From the NCBI RefSeq assembly GCF_024347635.1, contig NZ_AP025511.1:558001-622000 (forward strand): a stretch of DNA of 64,000 nt. Reading direction: 5' to 3'. Each line of letters begins with the position of its first letter. Position 1 is the first letter of the stretch. Positions 34,772 to 47,363 of this stretch are shown piece by piece. The position numbers and the translations under genes were made by a program. The DNA is from Vibrio tasmaniensis. GTDB taxonomy: Bacteria; Pseudomonadota; Gammaproteobacteria; Enterobacterales; Vibrionaceae. The notes under the pieces were generated by a model. That model was not told the origin of the DNA, searched no databases, and saw only the letters and a list, made by a program, of their open reading frames with translations.

Positions 34772-35983
34772 TTACGCGGCTGTATTCATCTGAAAGTTAC
34801 CAGTAAGCGCATTATAAAATTCACTGTTATCCAAAATACCGACCAGTTTATTGTCTTCCACCAGCAAAATCGGGTGATTACTTAGCTGCTTCAGTTTAAT
34901 CGCATCGCGCATGCCAATTTCCGGGCTTGCCACTACCACACTCGACGCGCTAATCGCGGTTAGGTCGTCAGACTCGCTCCACTCAACAAGCGCTAAAGTC
35001 GATTCACCTTTCACTGATAAAGCACCTTCACTCTGTTCAATCCAGAGATCTTTAGAATCGCAGATCTTCCAGCTTTCATCCTCTTGCGTCAGTGAATCAA
35101 GAGGCTGCATCAAAGAGCGACCTTTAAGTACATTCAATGGATTGGTGTGAGCCACGAAATCTTTTACGTATTCTGTTTTTGGCGTCAGCACGATCTCTTC
35201 AGGCTTACCGTGTTGAATCAGTTTGCCTGACTCCATGATCGCAATGTTATTGCCAATCTTCAGTGCTTCATCTAGGTCGTGACTCACGAACAGAATCGTT
35301 TTGTTGAGTTTGTTTTGCAGCGTGATCAATTCATCTTGCAGCTGAGCACGAATCAGTGGATCAAGCGCCGAGAACGGTTCATCCATCAACAGAATGTCGG
35401 TGTCCATTGCAAACGCACGCGCCAAACCAACACGTTGCTGCATGCCGCCGGAAAGCTCATGTGGAAATTTGGTTTCCCATTCAGCTAGGCCGACCATGTC
35501 TAATTGTTCACGCGCTTTTGCACGACGAACATCTTTCGCTACACCCTGCATTTCAAGACCAAATGCTACGTTGTCTAATACGTTAAGCCATGGCATCAAA
35601 GCAAATTTTTGGAAAACCATTGATACGCGGTCAGTACGAAGATGACGCAGAGTCGCTTCATCACATTGCGCTAAATCGACTTGTTGGTCACCGTCTTTGA
35701 TTGTCAGTGAACCACGGCTGATCTCATTCAAACCGTTAACTGCACGCAGCAAAGATGATTTACCAGAACCAGACAAACCCATCAATACACAAATCTCGCC
35801 TTCTTCCACCGTCAGCGACACATTGTCTACGCCGACAACTTGACCAGTTTCATCAATGATCTCTTGGCGAGTTTTACCTTGGTCGAGTAGCTCAAGTGCT
35901 TGTTTGGATTTATTACCAAACACAACATCGAGATTCTTAATGGTAATCGCGTCCATTGTCTTTTTTCCCTGAGAGTTAGACAT
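34772..35983 (-). CDS. proV: Choline/betaine ABC transporter ATPase
   Basis: A 403-residue ATPase of the betaine/carnitine/choline uptake family. Walker A is GLSGSGKSSLL (about residue 69), signature LSGGMQQRVGLARA, Walker B ILLMDEPFSALD and the H-loop FVSHDLDEAL. A C-terminal CBS-like segment (SASSVVVASPEIGMRDAIKLK, PILLVEDNKLVGILDNSEF) gives the typical ProV/OpuCA regulatory tail. It is the last gene of betIBA-proXWV and starts 2 bp from the permease stop, so they are coupled. Confidence 0.93.
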   Translation of the reverse strand: MSNSQGKKTMDAITIKNLDVVFGNKSKQALELLDQGKTRQEIIDETGQVVGVDNVSLTVEEGEICVLMGLSGSGKSSLLRAVNGLNEISRGSLTIKDGDQQVDLAQCDEATLRHLRTDRVSMVFQKFALMPWLNVLDNVAFGLEMQGVAKDVRRAKAREQLDMVGLAEWETKFPHELSGGMQQRVGLARAFAMDTDILLMDEPFSALDPLIRAQLQDELITLQNKLNKTILFVSHDLDEALKIGNNIAIMESGKLIQHGKPEEIVLTPKTEYVKDFVAHTNPLNVLKGRSLMQPLDSLTQEDESWKICDSKDLWIEQSEGALSVKGESTLALVEWSESDDLTAISASSVVVASPEIGMRDAIKLKQLSNHPILLVEDNKLVGILDNSEFYNALTGNFQMNTAA

Positions 35984-35985
35984 GA

Positions 35986-36828
35986 TTAAGCTTCCTTCTG
36001 GTTTGGTGTCTTACACAAGCGATCAAGAATAATCGCGACCAATACAATCGCCAGTCCGGCTTCAAAACCTTGTGAGATGTTCACTGTGTTCAATGCACGA
36101 ACCACTGGTTTACCAAGGCCGTCAGCACCGACAAGAGCGGCGATAACCACCATCGAAAGCGACAACATAATGCATTGTGTGACACCCGCCATGATACTTG
36201 GTAAGGCTGCAGGTAATTCCACCTTCATCAGCAATTTCATTCGACTCGCACCAAACGCTTTACCCGCTTCAATCAACTCTTCAGGGACTTTGGTGACGCC
36301 TAAGTAGGTCAAACGAATTGGTGCGGCAATGGCGAAGATGATGGTCGAGATTAAGCCAGGAACAATGCCCAAGCCGAATAAAACCAACGTCGGAATCAGA
36401 TACACAAAAGTCGGAACCGTCTGCATTAAATCAAGGATGGGTCTAAGCACGGTATATAACCAAGGGCGATGCGCGGCCATAATGCCAACTGGAACGCCAA
36501 TTAATACGGAAATCGTTGTCGCTGCAAACACGAGGACAAAGGTTTCCAGCATTTCTTGCCAGTAGCCGAGGTTTAAAATGGTCAGCAAGGCTGCAACCAC
36601 GAAAATCACAAGCGAGGGTTTACGGTGTAAGTACCATGCAATCGCCGCAGTAATAACGATTGGTAAAGCCGGTGGCATCCACTTAAATACATCGACTAAA
36701 AACATAATGACGGTTTCTAAAAAAATCGAAATAGCGTCAAAGAATCCTGCTGCATTGATCGTTAACCAATCAACACCCGCTTCCATCCATTGACCAACAG
36801 GGATTTTGTTTTCCGTAATAAAATTCAC
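35986..36828 (-). CDS. proW: Choline/betaine ABC transporter permease
   Basis: A 280-residue inner-membrane permease with about seven helices and the BPD_transp_1 domain. The EAA-like cytoplasmic loop is VPEELIEAGKAFGASRMKLLMKVELPAALPSIMAGV, which contacts ProV. The N-terminus holds FLVDVFKWMPPALPIVI. The C-terminus ends in basic residues. It lies between the binding protein and ATPase genes in the operon, typical of ProW/ChoW. Confidence 0.93.
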   Translation of the reverse strand: MNFITENKIPVGQWMEAGVDWLTINAAGFFDAISIFLETVIMFLVDVFKWMPPALPIVITAAIAWYLHRKPSLVIFVVAALLTILNLGYWQEMLETFVLVFAATTISVLIGVPVGIMAAHRPWLYTVLRPILDLMQTVPTFVYLIPTLVLFGLGIVPGLISTIIFAIAAPIRLTYLGVTKVPEELIEAGKAFGASRMKLLMKVELPAALPSIMAGVTQCIMLSLSMVVIAALVGADGLGKPVVRALNTVNISQGFEAGLAIVLVAIILDRLCKTPNQKEA

Positions 36829-36936
36829 AGTATTGCCTTTTATTATGGGTGGGCTACTTCAAACCAATCGAACAATTGGTAAGCCCACCTTTTTTATTTA
36901 TAGAGCTTTGATAAATAGATCGATAGCAAGGTAAAA

Positions 36937-37908
36937 CTAAGCTTTAACTTGTTTTAGGTATTCAGTAACCGCTTGCGTCGCTGATTCACCTTTATGCGTT
37001 TTTACGTTGTCTAACCAAGCTTCAACTTGTTGTGGGTTAGCGTTTAACCACTGTTGCGCCGCTTTTTCTGGCTTCACTTTTTGGTTAAGAATCTCTTCCA
37101 TCAACTGGTTTTCCATCTCTAGAGAGAACTCTAGGTTTTGCAGAAGTTGACCGACGTTTGCACACTCAGACACGTAGTTTGAACGAACATTGGTGTAAAC
37201 ATTTGCTCCGCCGTAGTTCGGGCCGAAGAAGTCGTCACCACCTGATAGGTATTCCATCTCAACGTTGCTGTTCATTGGGTGCGGTGCCCAGCCTAGATAA
37301 ACGATCCACTGGCTACGACGAGCAGCGCGAGATACTTGCGATACCATGCCCGCTTCACTTGATTCAACTAAGCTGAAATCTTTCAAGCCAAAAGCGTCTG
37401 AGTCGATCATTGACTGGATTAGACGGTTGCCATCATTGCCCGGCTCAATACCGTAGATGCGGTCTTTAAATTTGTCGGCATTTTTTGCTAGGTCAGCGAA
37501 GGTTTTTACGCCTGCGTCATACACGTATTTAGGAACAGCAAGCGTGTATTTTGCGCCTTCAAGGTTGGCACGCACAGTGTCAACCGTTCCTGCTTCGCGG
37601 TACTTCGCGATATCGCCTTCCATTGTTGGCATCCAGTTACCTAGGAAGACATCAATGTCGCCATTGGCCATTGAAGAGTAAGTGACCGGAACTGAAAGTA
37701 GGTCGGTTTTGGTTTTGTAGCCTAGACCTTTCAGTAGCTCTGAAGTGACAGCCGTTGTCGCGGTAATGTCTGTCCAACCAACATCAGCGAAGCGTACGTT
37801 TTCACATTGTTGTGGTTCGATAGAAGCGTTAGCACCAAATGCAAATGAACTGATGGCTAGTGCTGTTAACGTTTTTGTTGTCACTTTCTGAATATTTAGA
37901 GTCGTCAT
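36937..37908 (-). CDS. proX: Choline/betaine ABC transporter substrate-binding protein
   Basis: A 323-residue periplasmic protein. The signal peptide ends SFAFGANA, then the mature start CENVRFADVGWTDITATTAV is typical of the OpuAC fold. Aromatic motifs for a choline or betaine cage include FADVGWTD, YGIEPGNDGN, WIVYLGWAPHPMN and EYLSGG. It fits ChoX-type choline binding proteins in bet operons more than strict ProX. It is first of the transporter genes, 154 bp after betA, where AT-rich direct repeats of TGACTTT (37972-37992) lie. Confidence 0.9.
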   Translation of the reverse strand: MTTLNIQKVTTKTLTALAISSFAFGANASIEPQQCENVRFADVGWTDITATTAVTSELLKGLGYKTKTDLLSVPVTYSSMANGDIDVFLGNWMPTMEGDIAKYREAGTVDTVRANLEGAKYTLAVPKYVYDAGVKTFADLAKNADKFKDRIYGIEPGNDGNRLIQSMIDSDAFGLKDFSLVESSEAGMVSQVSRAARRSQWIVYLGWAPHPMNSNVEMEYLSGGDDFFGPNYGGANVYTNVRSNYVSECANVGQLLQNLEFSLEMENQLMEEILNQKVKPEKAAQQWLNANPQQVEAWLDNVKTHKGESATQAVTEYLKQVKA

Positions 37909-37971
37909 AATGGTTCCTTTTTATCTTTCCTTTTTCTACTCGATATCAACACCGATAGAGAGCAGTTCTTC

Positions 37972-37992
37972 TGACTTTTGACTTTTGACTAA
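37972..37992. repeat. Short repeat TGACTTT x3
   Basis: Three consecutive copies of a 7-bp unit (the last one degenerate, TGACTAA) in the betA-proX gap. Its effect, if any, on transcript processing is unknown. Confidence 0.65.
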
Positions 37993-38062
37993 TTAGTTTT
38001 GTTATTTTTTGCTTGTTACTTGTTGTTTTTATTCTTTGCTATTTTTAGCCAATAACAGAGGC

Positions 38063-39790
38063 TTACGCTTCTCGTACTGGCTTATTGATTCTTTGTGTCT
38101 CTTCCCATTCCGGTGCTATCCATACCGGAACGTTTTGCTGTTTTAGAACGGGCTTGCCCAGAATCAGATCCGAGGCACGCTCAGCCACCATGATGGTGGG
38201 TGCGTTCAGGTTGCCGTTTGGAATAACAGGGAAAACAGACGAGTCGACAACACGCAGGTTATCAATGCCGCGAACACGACACTCTTCATCAAGTACCGCC
38301 ATTGGGTCATCATCAGCGCCCATTTTGCAGCCGCAAGAAGGGTGATACGCACTTTCAACGTTCTGCTTAACCCATTCATCGATCGCTTCATCAGAAGTGA
38401 CGCTAAGACCTGGCTGAATCTCCTCGCCACGGTAAACATCCATCGCAGGTTGCGACAAAATCTCACGCGTCAGACGAATACAATCGCGCCAATCTTGGCG
38501 GTCTTGTTCGGTCGAAATGTAATTGAAAATAATCTCTGGCTTGGCATGCGGGTCAGCCGAAGTGATCGCAACCGTACCGCGACTCTCTGGCTTGTTAGGC
38601 CCAACGTGTACTTGGAAGCCGTGACCATCAAAGGCCGCTTGTCCGTCGTAACGCATCGCTGCTGGCAGGAAGTGATATTGGATATTTGGCCACTTCAAAC
38701 CTTTGCGAGAACGAATGAACGCGCACGATTCAAAGTGATTGGTAGCACCCAAACCTTTACGAGTCAGAATCCACTCTGCTCCAATCATGCCCTTGCTGAT
38801 CAAGCCAAGCTTGCTGTTGAGCGTGATGGGTTCGTTACAGTGGTATTGGAAGTACACTTCTAGGTGGTCTTGTAGGTTTTCACCGACACCACTCAGCTCG
38901 TGTTTCAGCTCAACACCTGCCTTTTCAAGTACCGCTTTCGGGCCGATACCAGAAAGCTGCAGCAGTTGAACCGAGCCAATAGAGCCCGCAGAAGAGATCA
39001 CTTCTTTGTTCGCTACCGCGACTTGGGTATTACCTGACTTTTCAAACTCGACACCAACCGCTTTCAAGCCTGATTGACCTTCTGATGACTGGTCTTTTAC
39101 GACGAGTGCTTCAAGTAAGAAACGACGCGCCACGATGCCTTTTTTCAAGGTAAGGTTTGAACGCTTCAATGCACGACGCAGATAAGCGTTAGAGGTTGAG
39201 GCTCTAACACCCTTGTCTACCGTCATATGCATGGTGCCGAAGCCTTCTTGCTGGTAGCCGTTGTAATCTTGTGTTTCTGGGTAACCTGCGTCTTTACCTG
39301 CATCAATGAATGCTTGGTAAAGCGGGTTGAGCTCCATATCGTTACCGTTACAAGTGCCGACAGGGCCATTGTCGCCACGATATTCGTCACCACCTTTATT
39401 CCATGATTCAGCACGGCGGAAGTAAGGCAAGCAAGCTTGGTAATTCCAACCGGCTGCGCCCTCTTCTTCCCATTGGTCAAAGTCACAAGCGTGGCCACGA
39501 ACATAAACCATGCCGTTGATCGATGAGCTGCCACCCAACACCTTGCCGCGTGGACAATGCAGTTCACGTCCATCAAGGCCCGGTTCTTGTTGAGTCTCGA
39601 ATTGCCAAGCGTACTTTTCAGTATTCATCGGGTAAGAAAGCGCAGTCGGCATTTGGATAAAAATACTCTTATCCGTACCACCCGCTTCCAGTAATAAAAC
39701 GCTATGTTCACCGCTTTCCGTTAGCCTATCCGCTAACACACAGCCGGCCGAACCCGCGCCGACGATAATATAATCGTAGCGTTGTTCCAT
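38063..39790 (-). CDS. betA: Choline dehydrogenase
   Basis: A 575-residue GMC flavoprotein that oxidises choline to betaine aldehyde at the inner membrane. The FAD fingerprint is [18 protein letters not shown] (about residues 9-25). Other GMC signatures are [22 protein letters not shown] and [16 protein letters not shown]. The catalytic His pair region lies near [12 protein letters not shown] and [20 protein letters not shown]. Length is slightly above E. coli BetA (556 aa). ATG 39790 follows AGGGAAAT. It lies between betB and proX in the operon. Confidence 0.95.
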   Translation of the reverse strand: MEQRYDYIIVGAGSAGCVLADRLTESGEHSVLLLEAGGTDKSIFIQMPTALSYPMNTEKYAWQFETQQEPGLDGRELHCPRGKVLGGSSSINGMVYVRGHACDFDQWEEEGAAGWNYQACLPYFRRAESWNKGGDEYRGDNGPVGTCNGNDMELNPLYQAFIDAGKDAGYPETQDYNGYQQEGFGTMHMTVDKGVRASTSNAYLRRALKRSNLTLKKGIVARRFLLEALVVKDQSSEGQSGLKAVGVEFEKSGNTQVAVANKEVISSAGSIGSVQLLQLSGIGPKAVLEKAGVELKHELSGVGENLQDHLEVYFQYHCNEPITLNSKLGLISKGMIGAEWILTRKGLGATNHFESCAFIRSRKGLKWPNIQYHFLPAAMRYDGQAAFDGHGFQVHVGPNKPESRGTVAITSADPHAKPEIIFNYISTEQDRQDWRDCIRLTREILSQPAMDVYRGEEIQPGLSVTSDEAIDEWVKQNVESAYHPSCGCKMGADDDPMAVLDEECRVRGIDNLRVVDSSVFPVIPNGNLNAPTIMVAERASDLILGKPVLKQQNVPVWIAPEWEETQRINKPVREA

Positions 39791-39862
39791 GTTTTGATTT
39801 CCCTGAGATGAGTCAGTGGAGCTAGCTCTGTTAAGCTAGCTCATAAAATTGAGTGTTACGCG

Positions 39863-41323
39863 TTAGGCATAAGGGCTGGCGTAGTCGCCAAGTTCAATAA
39901 GAATGCTCTTAGTCTGCGTATAGTGGAGTAGAGTCTCTGGTCCGTTTTCACGGCCAACACCTGAAAGTTTGTAGCCACCAACAGGCATTTCTGCAGGTGA
40001 GTCACCCCATGTATTAACCCAACAAATACCCGCTTGCATTTGATGAATAACACGGTGAGCGCGAGAAAGGTTTTGCGTGAATACGCCAGCAGCAAGACCA
40101 TATTGAGTATCATTAGCACGACGAATCACATCGTCTTCATCAGTGAACTTCAACACCGACATAACAGGGCCGAAAATTTCTTGCTGCACGTGAGGCATGT
40201 CGTCATGGCAATCTGTGAATACCGTAGGAATAACAAAGTTGCCGTTTGCTAAGCCGTTGTCCGTCACTTGGTAACCGCCAGTCAGCAATGTAGCGCCAGA
40301 CTGTTTTGCTAGCTCAATCGCTTCAAGGACTTTTGAAAGATGTTCTTTAGAAATCAACGCACCGATCTGAGTCTCCATATCCATCGGGTTACCAATGATG
40401 AGCTTTTCAGTGCGTGTTTTAAGTTGGTCGATAAATGCGTCGTAGATGTTTTCGTGTACATAGACACGAGTACCATTAGTGCACACTTCGCCTTGGGTGT
40501 AGAAGTTAGCGACCATCGAAGCTGACACCGCATCGTCCAATTTCGCGTCATCAAAGATGATCATGGGTGATTTGCCGCCGAGCTCCATCGTTACAGACTT
40601 GAGTGTTTTTGCACTGTCTGACATTACCGCTTTGCCTGTACCGGTTTCACCCGTGAACGACACTTTAGCGATGTCGGGGTGAGCTGTTAGCATTTGGCCC
40701 ACTCGGTAGTCACCTTGAACTACGTTGAATACGCCATCAGGAAGGCCAGCTTCGGTGAAGATTTCAGCAAGCTTAAGTGCCGTTAGCGGGGTTTCTTCGG
40801 AAGGTTTGAAAATCATCGCGTTACCCGCAGCCAATGCGGGAGCCGATTTCCACATCGCGATTTGAATAGGGTAGTTCCACGCGCCAATGCCTGCACAGAT
40901 GCCAAGCGGTTCACGACGAGTGTAGAAGAATTGAGATTCACTAAGGGGTTGTTGATCGCCTTGTAGCGTAGGCGCAAGGCCTGCGAAGTATTCAATCACA
41001 TCGGCGCCAGATGCCACATCCACTTCAATCGCTTCTTGCAGTGGCTTACCCGTATCAACAACCTCAAGGTTTGCAAGGTCATTATTTCGAGCTCTAAGTA
41101 TCTCTACCGCCTTTAAAAGAATACGACTGCGTTCTACGGCTGTCATTGCTGACCATACCGCAAATCCGCGCTTCGCCGATTCAATCGCATTTTCAACGTC
41201 AGCTGAAGAAGCTTGGCCAAGCGTTGCGATAGGTTCGCCGTTTGCAGGGTTAATGCTGACGAAAGTTTCGCCTGAGGTAGCGTCAACCGCTTTACCATCG
41301 ATGTATAACGAGTTCATTTCCAT
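39863..41323 (-). CDS. betB: Betaine aldehyde dehydrogenase
   Basis: A 486-residue NAD(P)-dependent aldehyde dehydrogenase that forms glycine betaine. Motifs include [33 protein letters not shown], catalytic Glu in [11 protein letters not shown] and catalytic Cys in [13 protein letters not shown]. Its length equals the family norm. A start at ATG 41317 (two residues later) is equally possible. It is the second gene of the bet operon, 116 bp after betI. Confidence 0.95.
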   Translation of the reverse strand: MEMNSLYIDGKAVDATSGETFVSINPANGEPIATLGQASSADVENAIESAKRGFAVWSAMTAVERSRILLKAVEILRARNNDLANLEVVDTGKPLQEAIEVDVASGADVIEYFAGLAPTLQGDQQPLSESQFFYTRREPLGICAGIGAWNYPIQIAMWKSAPALAAGNAMIFKPSEETPLTALKLAEIFTEAGLPDGVFNVVQGDYRVGQMLTAHPDIAKVSFTGETGTGKAVMSDSAKTLKSVTMELGGKSPMIIFDDAKLDDAVSASMVANFYTQGEVCTNGTRVYVHENIYDAFIDQLKTRTEKLIIGNPMDMETQIGALISKEHLSKVLEAIELAKQSGATLLTGGYQVTDNGLANGNFVIPTVFTDCHDDMPHVQQEIFGPVMSVLKFTDEDDVIRRANDTQYGLAAGVFTQNLSRAHRVIHQMQAGICWVNTWGDSPAEMPVGGYKLSGVGRENGPETLLHYTQTKSILIELGDYASPYA

Positions 41324-41439
41324 TTGATCTTCTGACTTAATTATTGTTGTTAGACTCTATCGGTCTATGTATTTGTGAATGCATATCGTTGTTGAGAGCG
41401 AGCCTTTTGAGCTCACTCACTAGAATTTTTGATGACTCA

Positions 41440-42042
41440 TTAATCGCGCTGACACGAGTAAAACGTAAGCTGCTTGTCTAAGTAGTCATTGATGATTGCA
41501 CGAGCTTTATCGGCGTTAATGCCTTCAGGATTGAGCGTCCCTCTCAGCCAGATGCCATCAATTAATGATGCGATGCCGTGTGCGATCAATTCCGCTTGAT
41601 CAGGTTGAAAAATCGATTTTAATTCAATAAGTAAGTGAGAAATCAAACGCTTTTCATTCACGCGCTGAAGACGCTTGAGTTGAGCGTCATGCATCGAATA
41701 AGACCAGAATGCGAGCCATGTTTTCGACACTTTATTTTCCGCTTGATAGCCTTCGAAATTACCGTTGATGATAGCGTTGATCCTTTGCTGGTGAGCATCA
41801 GCAGGGAGCGCATTTAATTCTGTTGTTACGGTATTCGAAAGTTGACGCAGTATTTCTCGCATGGTCTCTTCAAGCAGGCCATGTTTCCCACCAAAATAGT
41901 GATTAATGATCCCTGTCGACACGCCCGCCTCTTTGCTGATAAGAGCAATACTCGTAGCATGTAAACCCACTCGATCAATCACGGTCATCGTAGCTTGGAC
42001 GAGCTGTGGTTTGCGTATATCAGGCATCCCTACCTTGGGCAT
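41440..42042 (-). CDS. betI: Choline-responsive repressor BetI
   Basis: A 200-residue TetR-type repressor. The start ATG 42042 has AAGGACTAAG upstream. The HTH covers about residues 10-55 ([42 protein letters not shown]), near-identical in pattern to BetI. The ligand domain contains the [21 protein letters not shown] block typical of BetI. It represses the bet operon until choline is present and is probably first in that operon. The palindrome at 42066-42075 is a likely operator. Confidence 0.94.
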   Translation of the reverse strand: MPKVGMPDIRKPQLVQATMTVIDRVGLHATSIALISKEAGVSTGIINHYFGGKHGLLEETMREILRQLSNTVTTELNALPADAHQQRINAIINGNFEGYQAENKVSKTWLAFWSYSMHDAQLKRLQRVNEKRLISHLLIELKSIFQPDQAELIAHGIASLIDGIWLRGTLNPEGINADKARAIINDYLDKQLTFYSCQRD

Positions 42043-42402
42043 TTCTTAGTCCTTTTATTTTTCATTGAACGTTCAGTTAAATATAAAATGACAGAAATTT
42101 AATTAGGGTTCAAATGATTATTTAAAACAAACTCGTAACAACACACTATTCAAAATCAAATAAGTCATTTTAAAACAATGCTTTAAATATCATTTAGACC
42201 ACTAAATAAAATCATTAAAGATTTGAGGTGTGATGGTTACGGGTCAAAAGTTTTTGCTTGGAAAGAGCAAAAAATAAATCAGTAGGAATCCGTGTAGACA
42301 CTTTTTGAGGGGAAGTGGGAAGGTAGTATCAATGAGTCTTTATACTGAAATTTAAGACTAGGAAATCTACACTCAACATAAGTGACGAGTAAATAAAGGA
42401 AC
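42043..42402 (-). promoter_or_regulatory. bet operon control region
   Basis: A region without genes upstream of betI. The perfect palindrome TGAACGTTCA lies at 42066-42075, 24 bp from the betI start, and resembles reported BetI operators. The rest is AT-rich, likely carrying the promoter and CosR or H-NS sites, which I cannot mark. Confidence 0.6.
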
Positions 42403-42441
42403 AAAAAAGGTTGGTGACAACAACGTCATCACCAACCTTCT
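42403..42441 (-). terminator. Terminator of the IS-split lipoprotein gene
   Basis: AAGGTTGGTGA (42407-42417) pairs with TCACCAACCTT (42429-42439); on the minus strand the stem is followed by T6. It lies about 35 bp past the fragment's stop, showing that the 3' half was the end of a real transcription unit. Confidence 0.85.
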
Positions 42442-42472
42442 CAAATCGCTTCTATTTTAATCCGAGCTTAAG

Positions 42473-43405
42473 CTACTCAATACGTGTAATGAAACCGTAC
42501 TTATCAGAGTCTGCTTTGGTCATCCAGTGCTCACCAGCAGCAGGTGCAGAATCTAAAGTGAAGATATAGAAGTCTATCCCTTTTTCTCCCATCACCTTTT
42601 TAAAATAGGTCGCTTGCTGACGATGACTCTCATTGGTGTATGGGAATTCTTTGGCCGTTTTATTCCCTTCAGCCCAACTATGCACACCCACCTGCTTATT
42701 CAGTTCAATGGCCTTGGTAGTATCAGCGCGTTGCAAAATACGTGAGTTGCCAGCAGCAAATAGATCCGTACCACCCGAGAAAACCGAACCCGTTGGAGTC
42801 ACAACCGTCGTCATCTTGCTGTTATTGATCATGCGCCCGGTGTACATGTTGATTTCATCATCAGCACTGCCACCGATATGGTTAGTGAACTTCAACGTCA
42901 TCTCACTGCCTCGGTATAACTTCACGATATCAAAAAGCTGAGAATAGGTTGATGCGCCTAGAGTGGAAGTAATGCGCTCAACAACGCCAGTCTCGTTGAG
43001 CACATCGCGGTAAAAAGCGTTGAAGGCAAACGATGTGGTAATGGTGACTTTATTACCATTTTTGGATTTACTCAGAATCGTCGAACCCAGGCTCGTCACG
43101 TATTGCGACAACTCGTTTTGGTATTCAAGCTTAACGGAGACTTTTTTATCCTTCGTCATTGCTTTTATTGACGTAGTATCATTAGAAGTAAAGCGCAGTG
43201 CTGCATCACAATCAAATAGATCCAAGCCCTTGCTCTCTGTATAAATACCACAACTATCAAACCCAGCTTCAGGAAAGTACAGATCAACACTTTGGCCTAA
43301 GCCATCCGAAAGCTTAATCACTTTTTGCTTATCACTAATGTCTTCAGCAAACTGAATTTTTTCATACAAAATACCATCGTAAGAGAGCTTCATATGTAGT
43401 GGCAT
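42473..43405 (-). pseudogene. 3' part of a lipoprotein gene split by an IS
   Basis: About 310 codons of a protein I do not recognise: MPLHMKLSYDGILYEKIQ, then FPEAGFDSCGIYTESKGLDL, many beta-type strands, FTNHIGGSADDEINMYTG, and FYIFTLDSAPAAGEHWMTKA at the end. It has no signal peptide and no good start. The missing N-terminus lies on the other side of the IS at 44641-44841, on the same strand. It ends with a proper stop and terminator. The product was probably a surface or periplasmic lipoprotein. Confidence 0.78.
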
Positions 43406-43428
43406 AGTTAATTTGGCCACCTGATTAA

Positions 43429-44841
<1,413 letters not shown>

Positions 44842-45118
44842 ACCATTATTCCCCAAAATTTTGATTGGAGAAATTCTATTGGTTAACAATTAAATTATCT
44901 GTCGTAACTATGTAATGGAATGTATTTCATCTATGTCCTCGCCCCCTTCCTTGCTAAAAACACTCACCTCAGAGTGCAAATCAACTCATAAGACCAGTTA
45001 CACGAGCTTACATTCAGCCACTCTAAAATTATATATAATGCTAACAAATCATCAACAAGCCACATGGAAAGCCACTTCAGTAGTGTCAGGCAATTAAAAA
45101 TATCAATAAAGGTAGACA

Positions 45119-47314
45119 ATGAAGCGTTCACTATCTTGGACCATTATTTATCCAATCATAGGAATAGCACTTGCTTGTATTTTACTATTCTCTTTAATAT
45201 CGACCGTTATCCTTGAAGATTTCGTTCAAAAAGTGTCGGTTGAAAATGCAAAGAACTATGTGACTACATTTCATAGTATTCGTAACTATTACTCATCAAA
45301 TGTCGTTCAGAAAGTTGTTGATAGTAAAGAACTCGTGGCAACAGCCCAGCACCAATCCTTAGAGAACAGTATTCCGGTTCCTGCTACCTTCTTAATCGAA
45401 ATGCTTGATAAATCTGATAAAGATCTCACCATCACGACCTCGTTTACCAGCCCTTATCCTTTTAAAAACCGTCAAGGTAGGCTTTTTGACGAATTTCAAC
45501 AACGGGCGTGGGTAGCGATTAACAAGAAACCAGATGAGTTCTACGTCGAGTTTGTACAAGAGCAAGACAGAACCCGAGTACGCGTCGCTCGGGCAGACCG
45601 CCTCTATGACCAAACTTGTGTAAACTGCCACAATAGCCACCCCGACTCTCCTAAACACGATTGGGAACTCAACGATGTACGAGGGATTCTCGAGGTAAAT
45701 ACAGTTGTAGATGAATGGCTAAAATATGGAAAGATGATCAATCAATCTTTGATGTCTATTAGCATAATCAGCTTTATGACGGTGATGTTTATTAACTTTG
45801 CCATCGCTCGTCGAGTATCGACTCCGTTAAAAAACATCACTCGCTCTCTTAGTTTATTGGCACAAGGTAAAGAAGAAAGTGCATCTTTACCACCAGCAAA
45901 ATATTACGAGATAACGGAACTACAAAGTGCTTTTTCTAGCCTTTATGATAAAGAGCAGCAACGTAGAGCATTAACAAAAGAAATCGAAACACTGGCTTAC
46001 TATGATTCGCTCACTAAGTTGCCGAACCGTCTTGGGTTTTTGCGATCGCTTGATGAGTTGCTCAATAAATACAAAGAAAAAAATGAACGCGTCACCGTGT
46101 TAATCATTGATATTAAACGTTTTAGAGATATCAACAATACACTCGGCTATAAAGCCGGGGACACAATCTTGCTTCATCTAGCCAACCGCTTATCCGCATG
46201 CACAACCATGGTTGATTTTAATTTAGCTCGATTGGATGAAAATAAGTTCTGTATTGCTGTACCTGCAAAAGAACACAATGGTAATGAAGGTGCGGATGCT
46301 TTTTTTGCTATGTTGATTGATATGGTTTCAAATGAAATTATCATTGATGATAACAAGATAAAACTAGTGGCTAACCTTGGTGCAACCTGCAGTTCAAATG
46401 GCGCACAAAGCAGTTCTGAAATGCTCATTCAAGCGAACATCGCTCTATATGTATCCAAAGAAAAAGGCGATGACATTACGGTTAAGCATCAGCCTGAACT
46501 ATCAAATGCTACGTTGCGACGTATAGCATTAATCAAAGAGATAAACAATGCGATTGAAAACAGAGAATTTATTCCTTATTACCAACCTCAGCTTTGCTTA
46601 AAGACCAATCGTATCATTGGTGCCGAAGCGCTGATGCGTTGGAAAAAAACAAATGGAGACCTCGTAAGGCCTGACCTTTTTATAGAGCTGGCAGAGCAAT
46701 CCCACTTAATAATTCCAATGGGTGCTCATATTTTTGAACAAGCTACCTCTGATTGCCAACAGTGGCAGAAACATAAAGCGCTTGCTGGTGTAAAGGTTGC
46801 CGTTAATATTTCGAGCATTCAGTTTTCCGAACAGAACATTTTAGACCTGACACAACTAACCTTAGAAAAGACTGGCCTTTCTCCGAATTTACTGGAATTA
46901 GAAGTAACAGAAAGTGCCATGTTGGGTGATGTGTCGAAGGTCGTGGCTGTATTGAATGACTTAAAGAAGTTAAAAATTGAAATAGCGTTAGATGATTTCG
47001 GTACTGGTTATTCATCTCTTAGCTATTTGAAACTACTCCCTATCGATCGATTAAAAATAGATCGAGAGTTTGTAAAGGACTTACTTAACAACACCAATGA
47101 CCAAGCTATCTTGAGCATGATTTGTAAGCTCGCAACCGAACTCTCACTCAATGTACTTGCCGAAGGCATTGAAGAAAAAGAGCACCTTGATTTTTTAGAC
47201 CACGCCGGGTGTCACGAAGTACAAGGCTTCTATTTCGCAAAACCAATGCCACTAGACGATTTTGTTCTGTTTGCCAAAAATCATAACTCGGAACAGAGAA
47301 ATACGCATGCTTAG
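45119..47314 (+). CDS. c-type heme sensor, HAMP, degenerate GGDEF, EAL protein
   Basis: A 731-residue inner-membrane c-di-GMP protein. A membrane helix (residues 9-31) precedes a periplasmic Tll0287-like/DUF3365 domain with the heme motif C167-V-N-C170-H171. A second helix lies near 205-227, then HAMP and a GGDEF domain from about 290. The usual GGDEF is replaced by LDENKF (ARLDENKFCIAV), so cyclase activity is probably lost. The EAL domain has YYQPQLCLKTNRIIGAEALM, NISSIQFSEQN, ELEVTESAML and ALDDFGTGYSSLSYLK, so c-di-GMP cleavage is likely intact. The heme may sense redox or gas. It is a single gene followed by a terminator. Confidence 0.9.
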   Translation: MKRSLSWTIIYPIIGIALACILLFSLISTVILEDFVQKVSVENAKNYVTTFHSIRNYYSSNVVQKVVDSKELVATAQHQSLENSIPVPATFLIEMLDKSDKDLTITTSFTSPYPFKNRQGRLFDEFQQRAWVAINKKPDEFYVEFVQEQDRTRVRVARADRLYDQTCVNCHNSHPDSPKHDWELNDVRGILEVNTVVDEWLKYGKMINQSLMSISIISFMTVMFINFAIARRVSTPLKNITRSLSLLAQGKEESASLPPAKYYEITELQSAFSSLYDKEQQRRALTKEIETLAYYDSLTKLPNRLGFLRSLDELLNKYKEKNERVTVLIIDIKRFRDINNTLGYKAGDTILLHLANRLSACTTMVDFNLARLDENKFCIAVPAKEHNGNEGADAFFAMLIDMVSNEIIIDDNKIKLVANLGATCSSNGAQSSSEMLIQANIALYVSKEKGDDITVKHQPELSNATLRRIALIKEINNAIENREFIPYYQPQLCLKTNRIIGAEALMRWKKTNGDLVRPDLFIELAEQSHLIIPMGAHIFEQATSDCQQWQKHKALAGVKVAVNISSIQFSEQNILDLTQLTLEKTGLSPNLLELEVTESAMLGDVSKVVAVLNDLKKLKIEIALDDFGTGYSSLSYLKLLPIDRLKIDREFVKDLLNNTNDQAILSMICKLATELSLNVLAEGIEEKEHLDFLDHAGCHEVQGFYFAKPMPLDDFVLFAKNHNSEQRNTHA

Positions 47315-47363
47315 GTTCAAACCGTAGCCTTAATATTTAACTTAAAATCCAATTAAGTTCCAA

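Noticed and set aside
38342-38863. 173-codon plus-strand frame
   Set aside because: It is antisense to betA, whose FAD and GMC motifs are intact; the peptide has no family features.
44915-45097. 60-codon plus-strand frame before the GGDEF/EAL gene
   Set aside because: Low-complexity Ser/Thr-rich product without a ribosome site; likely leader sequence.
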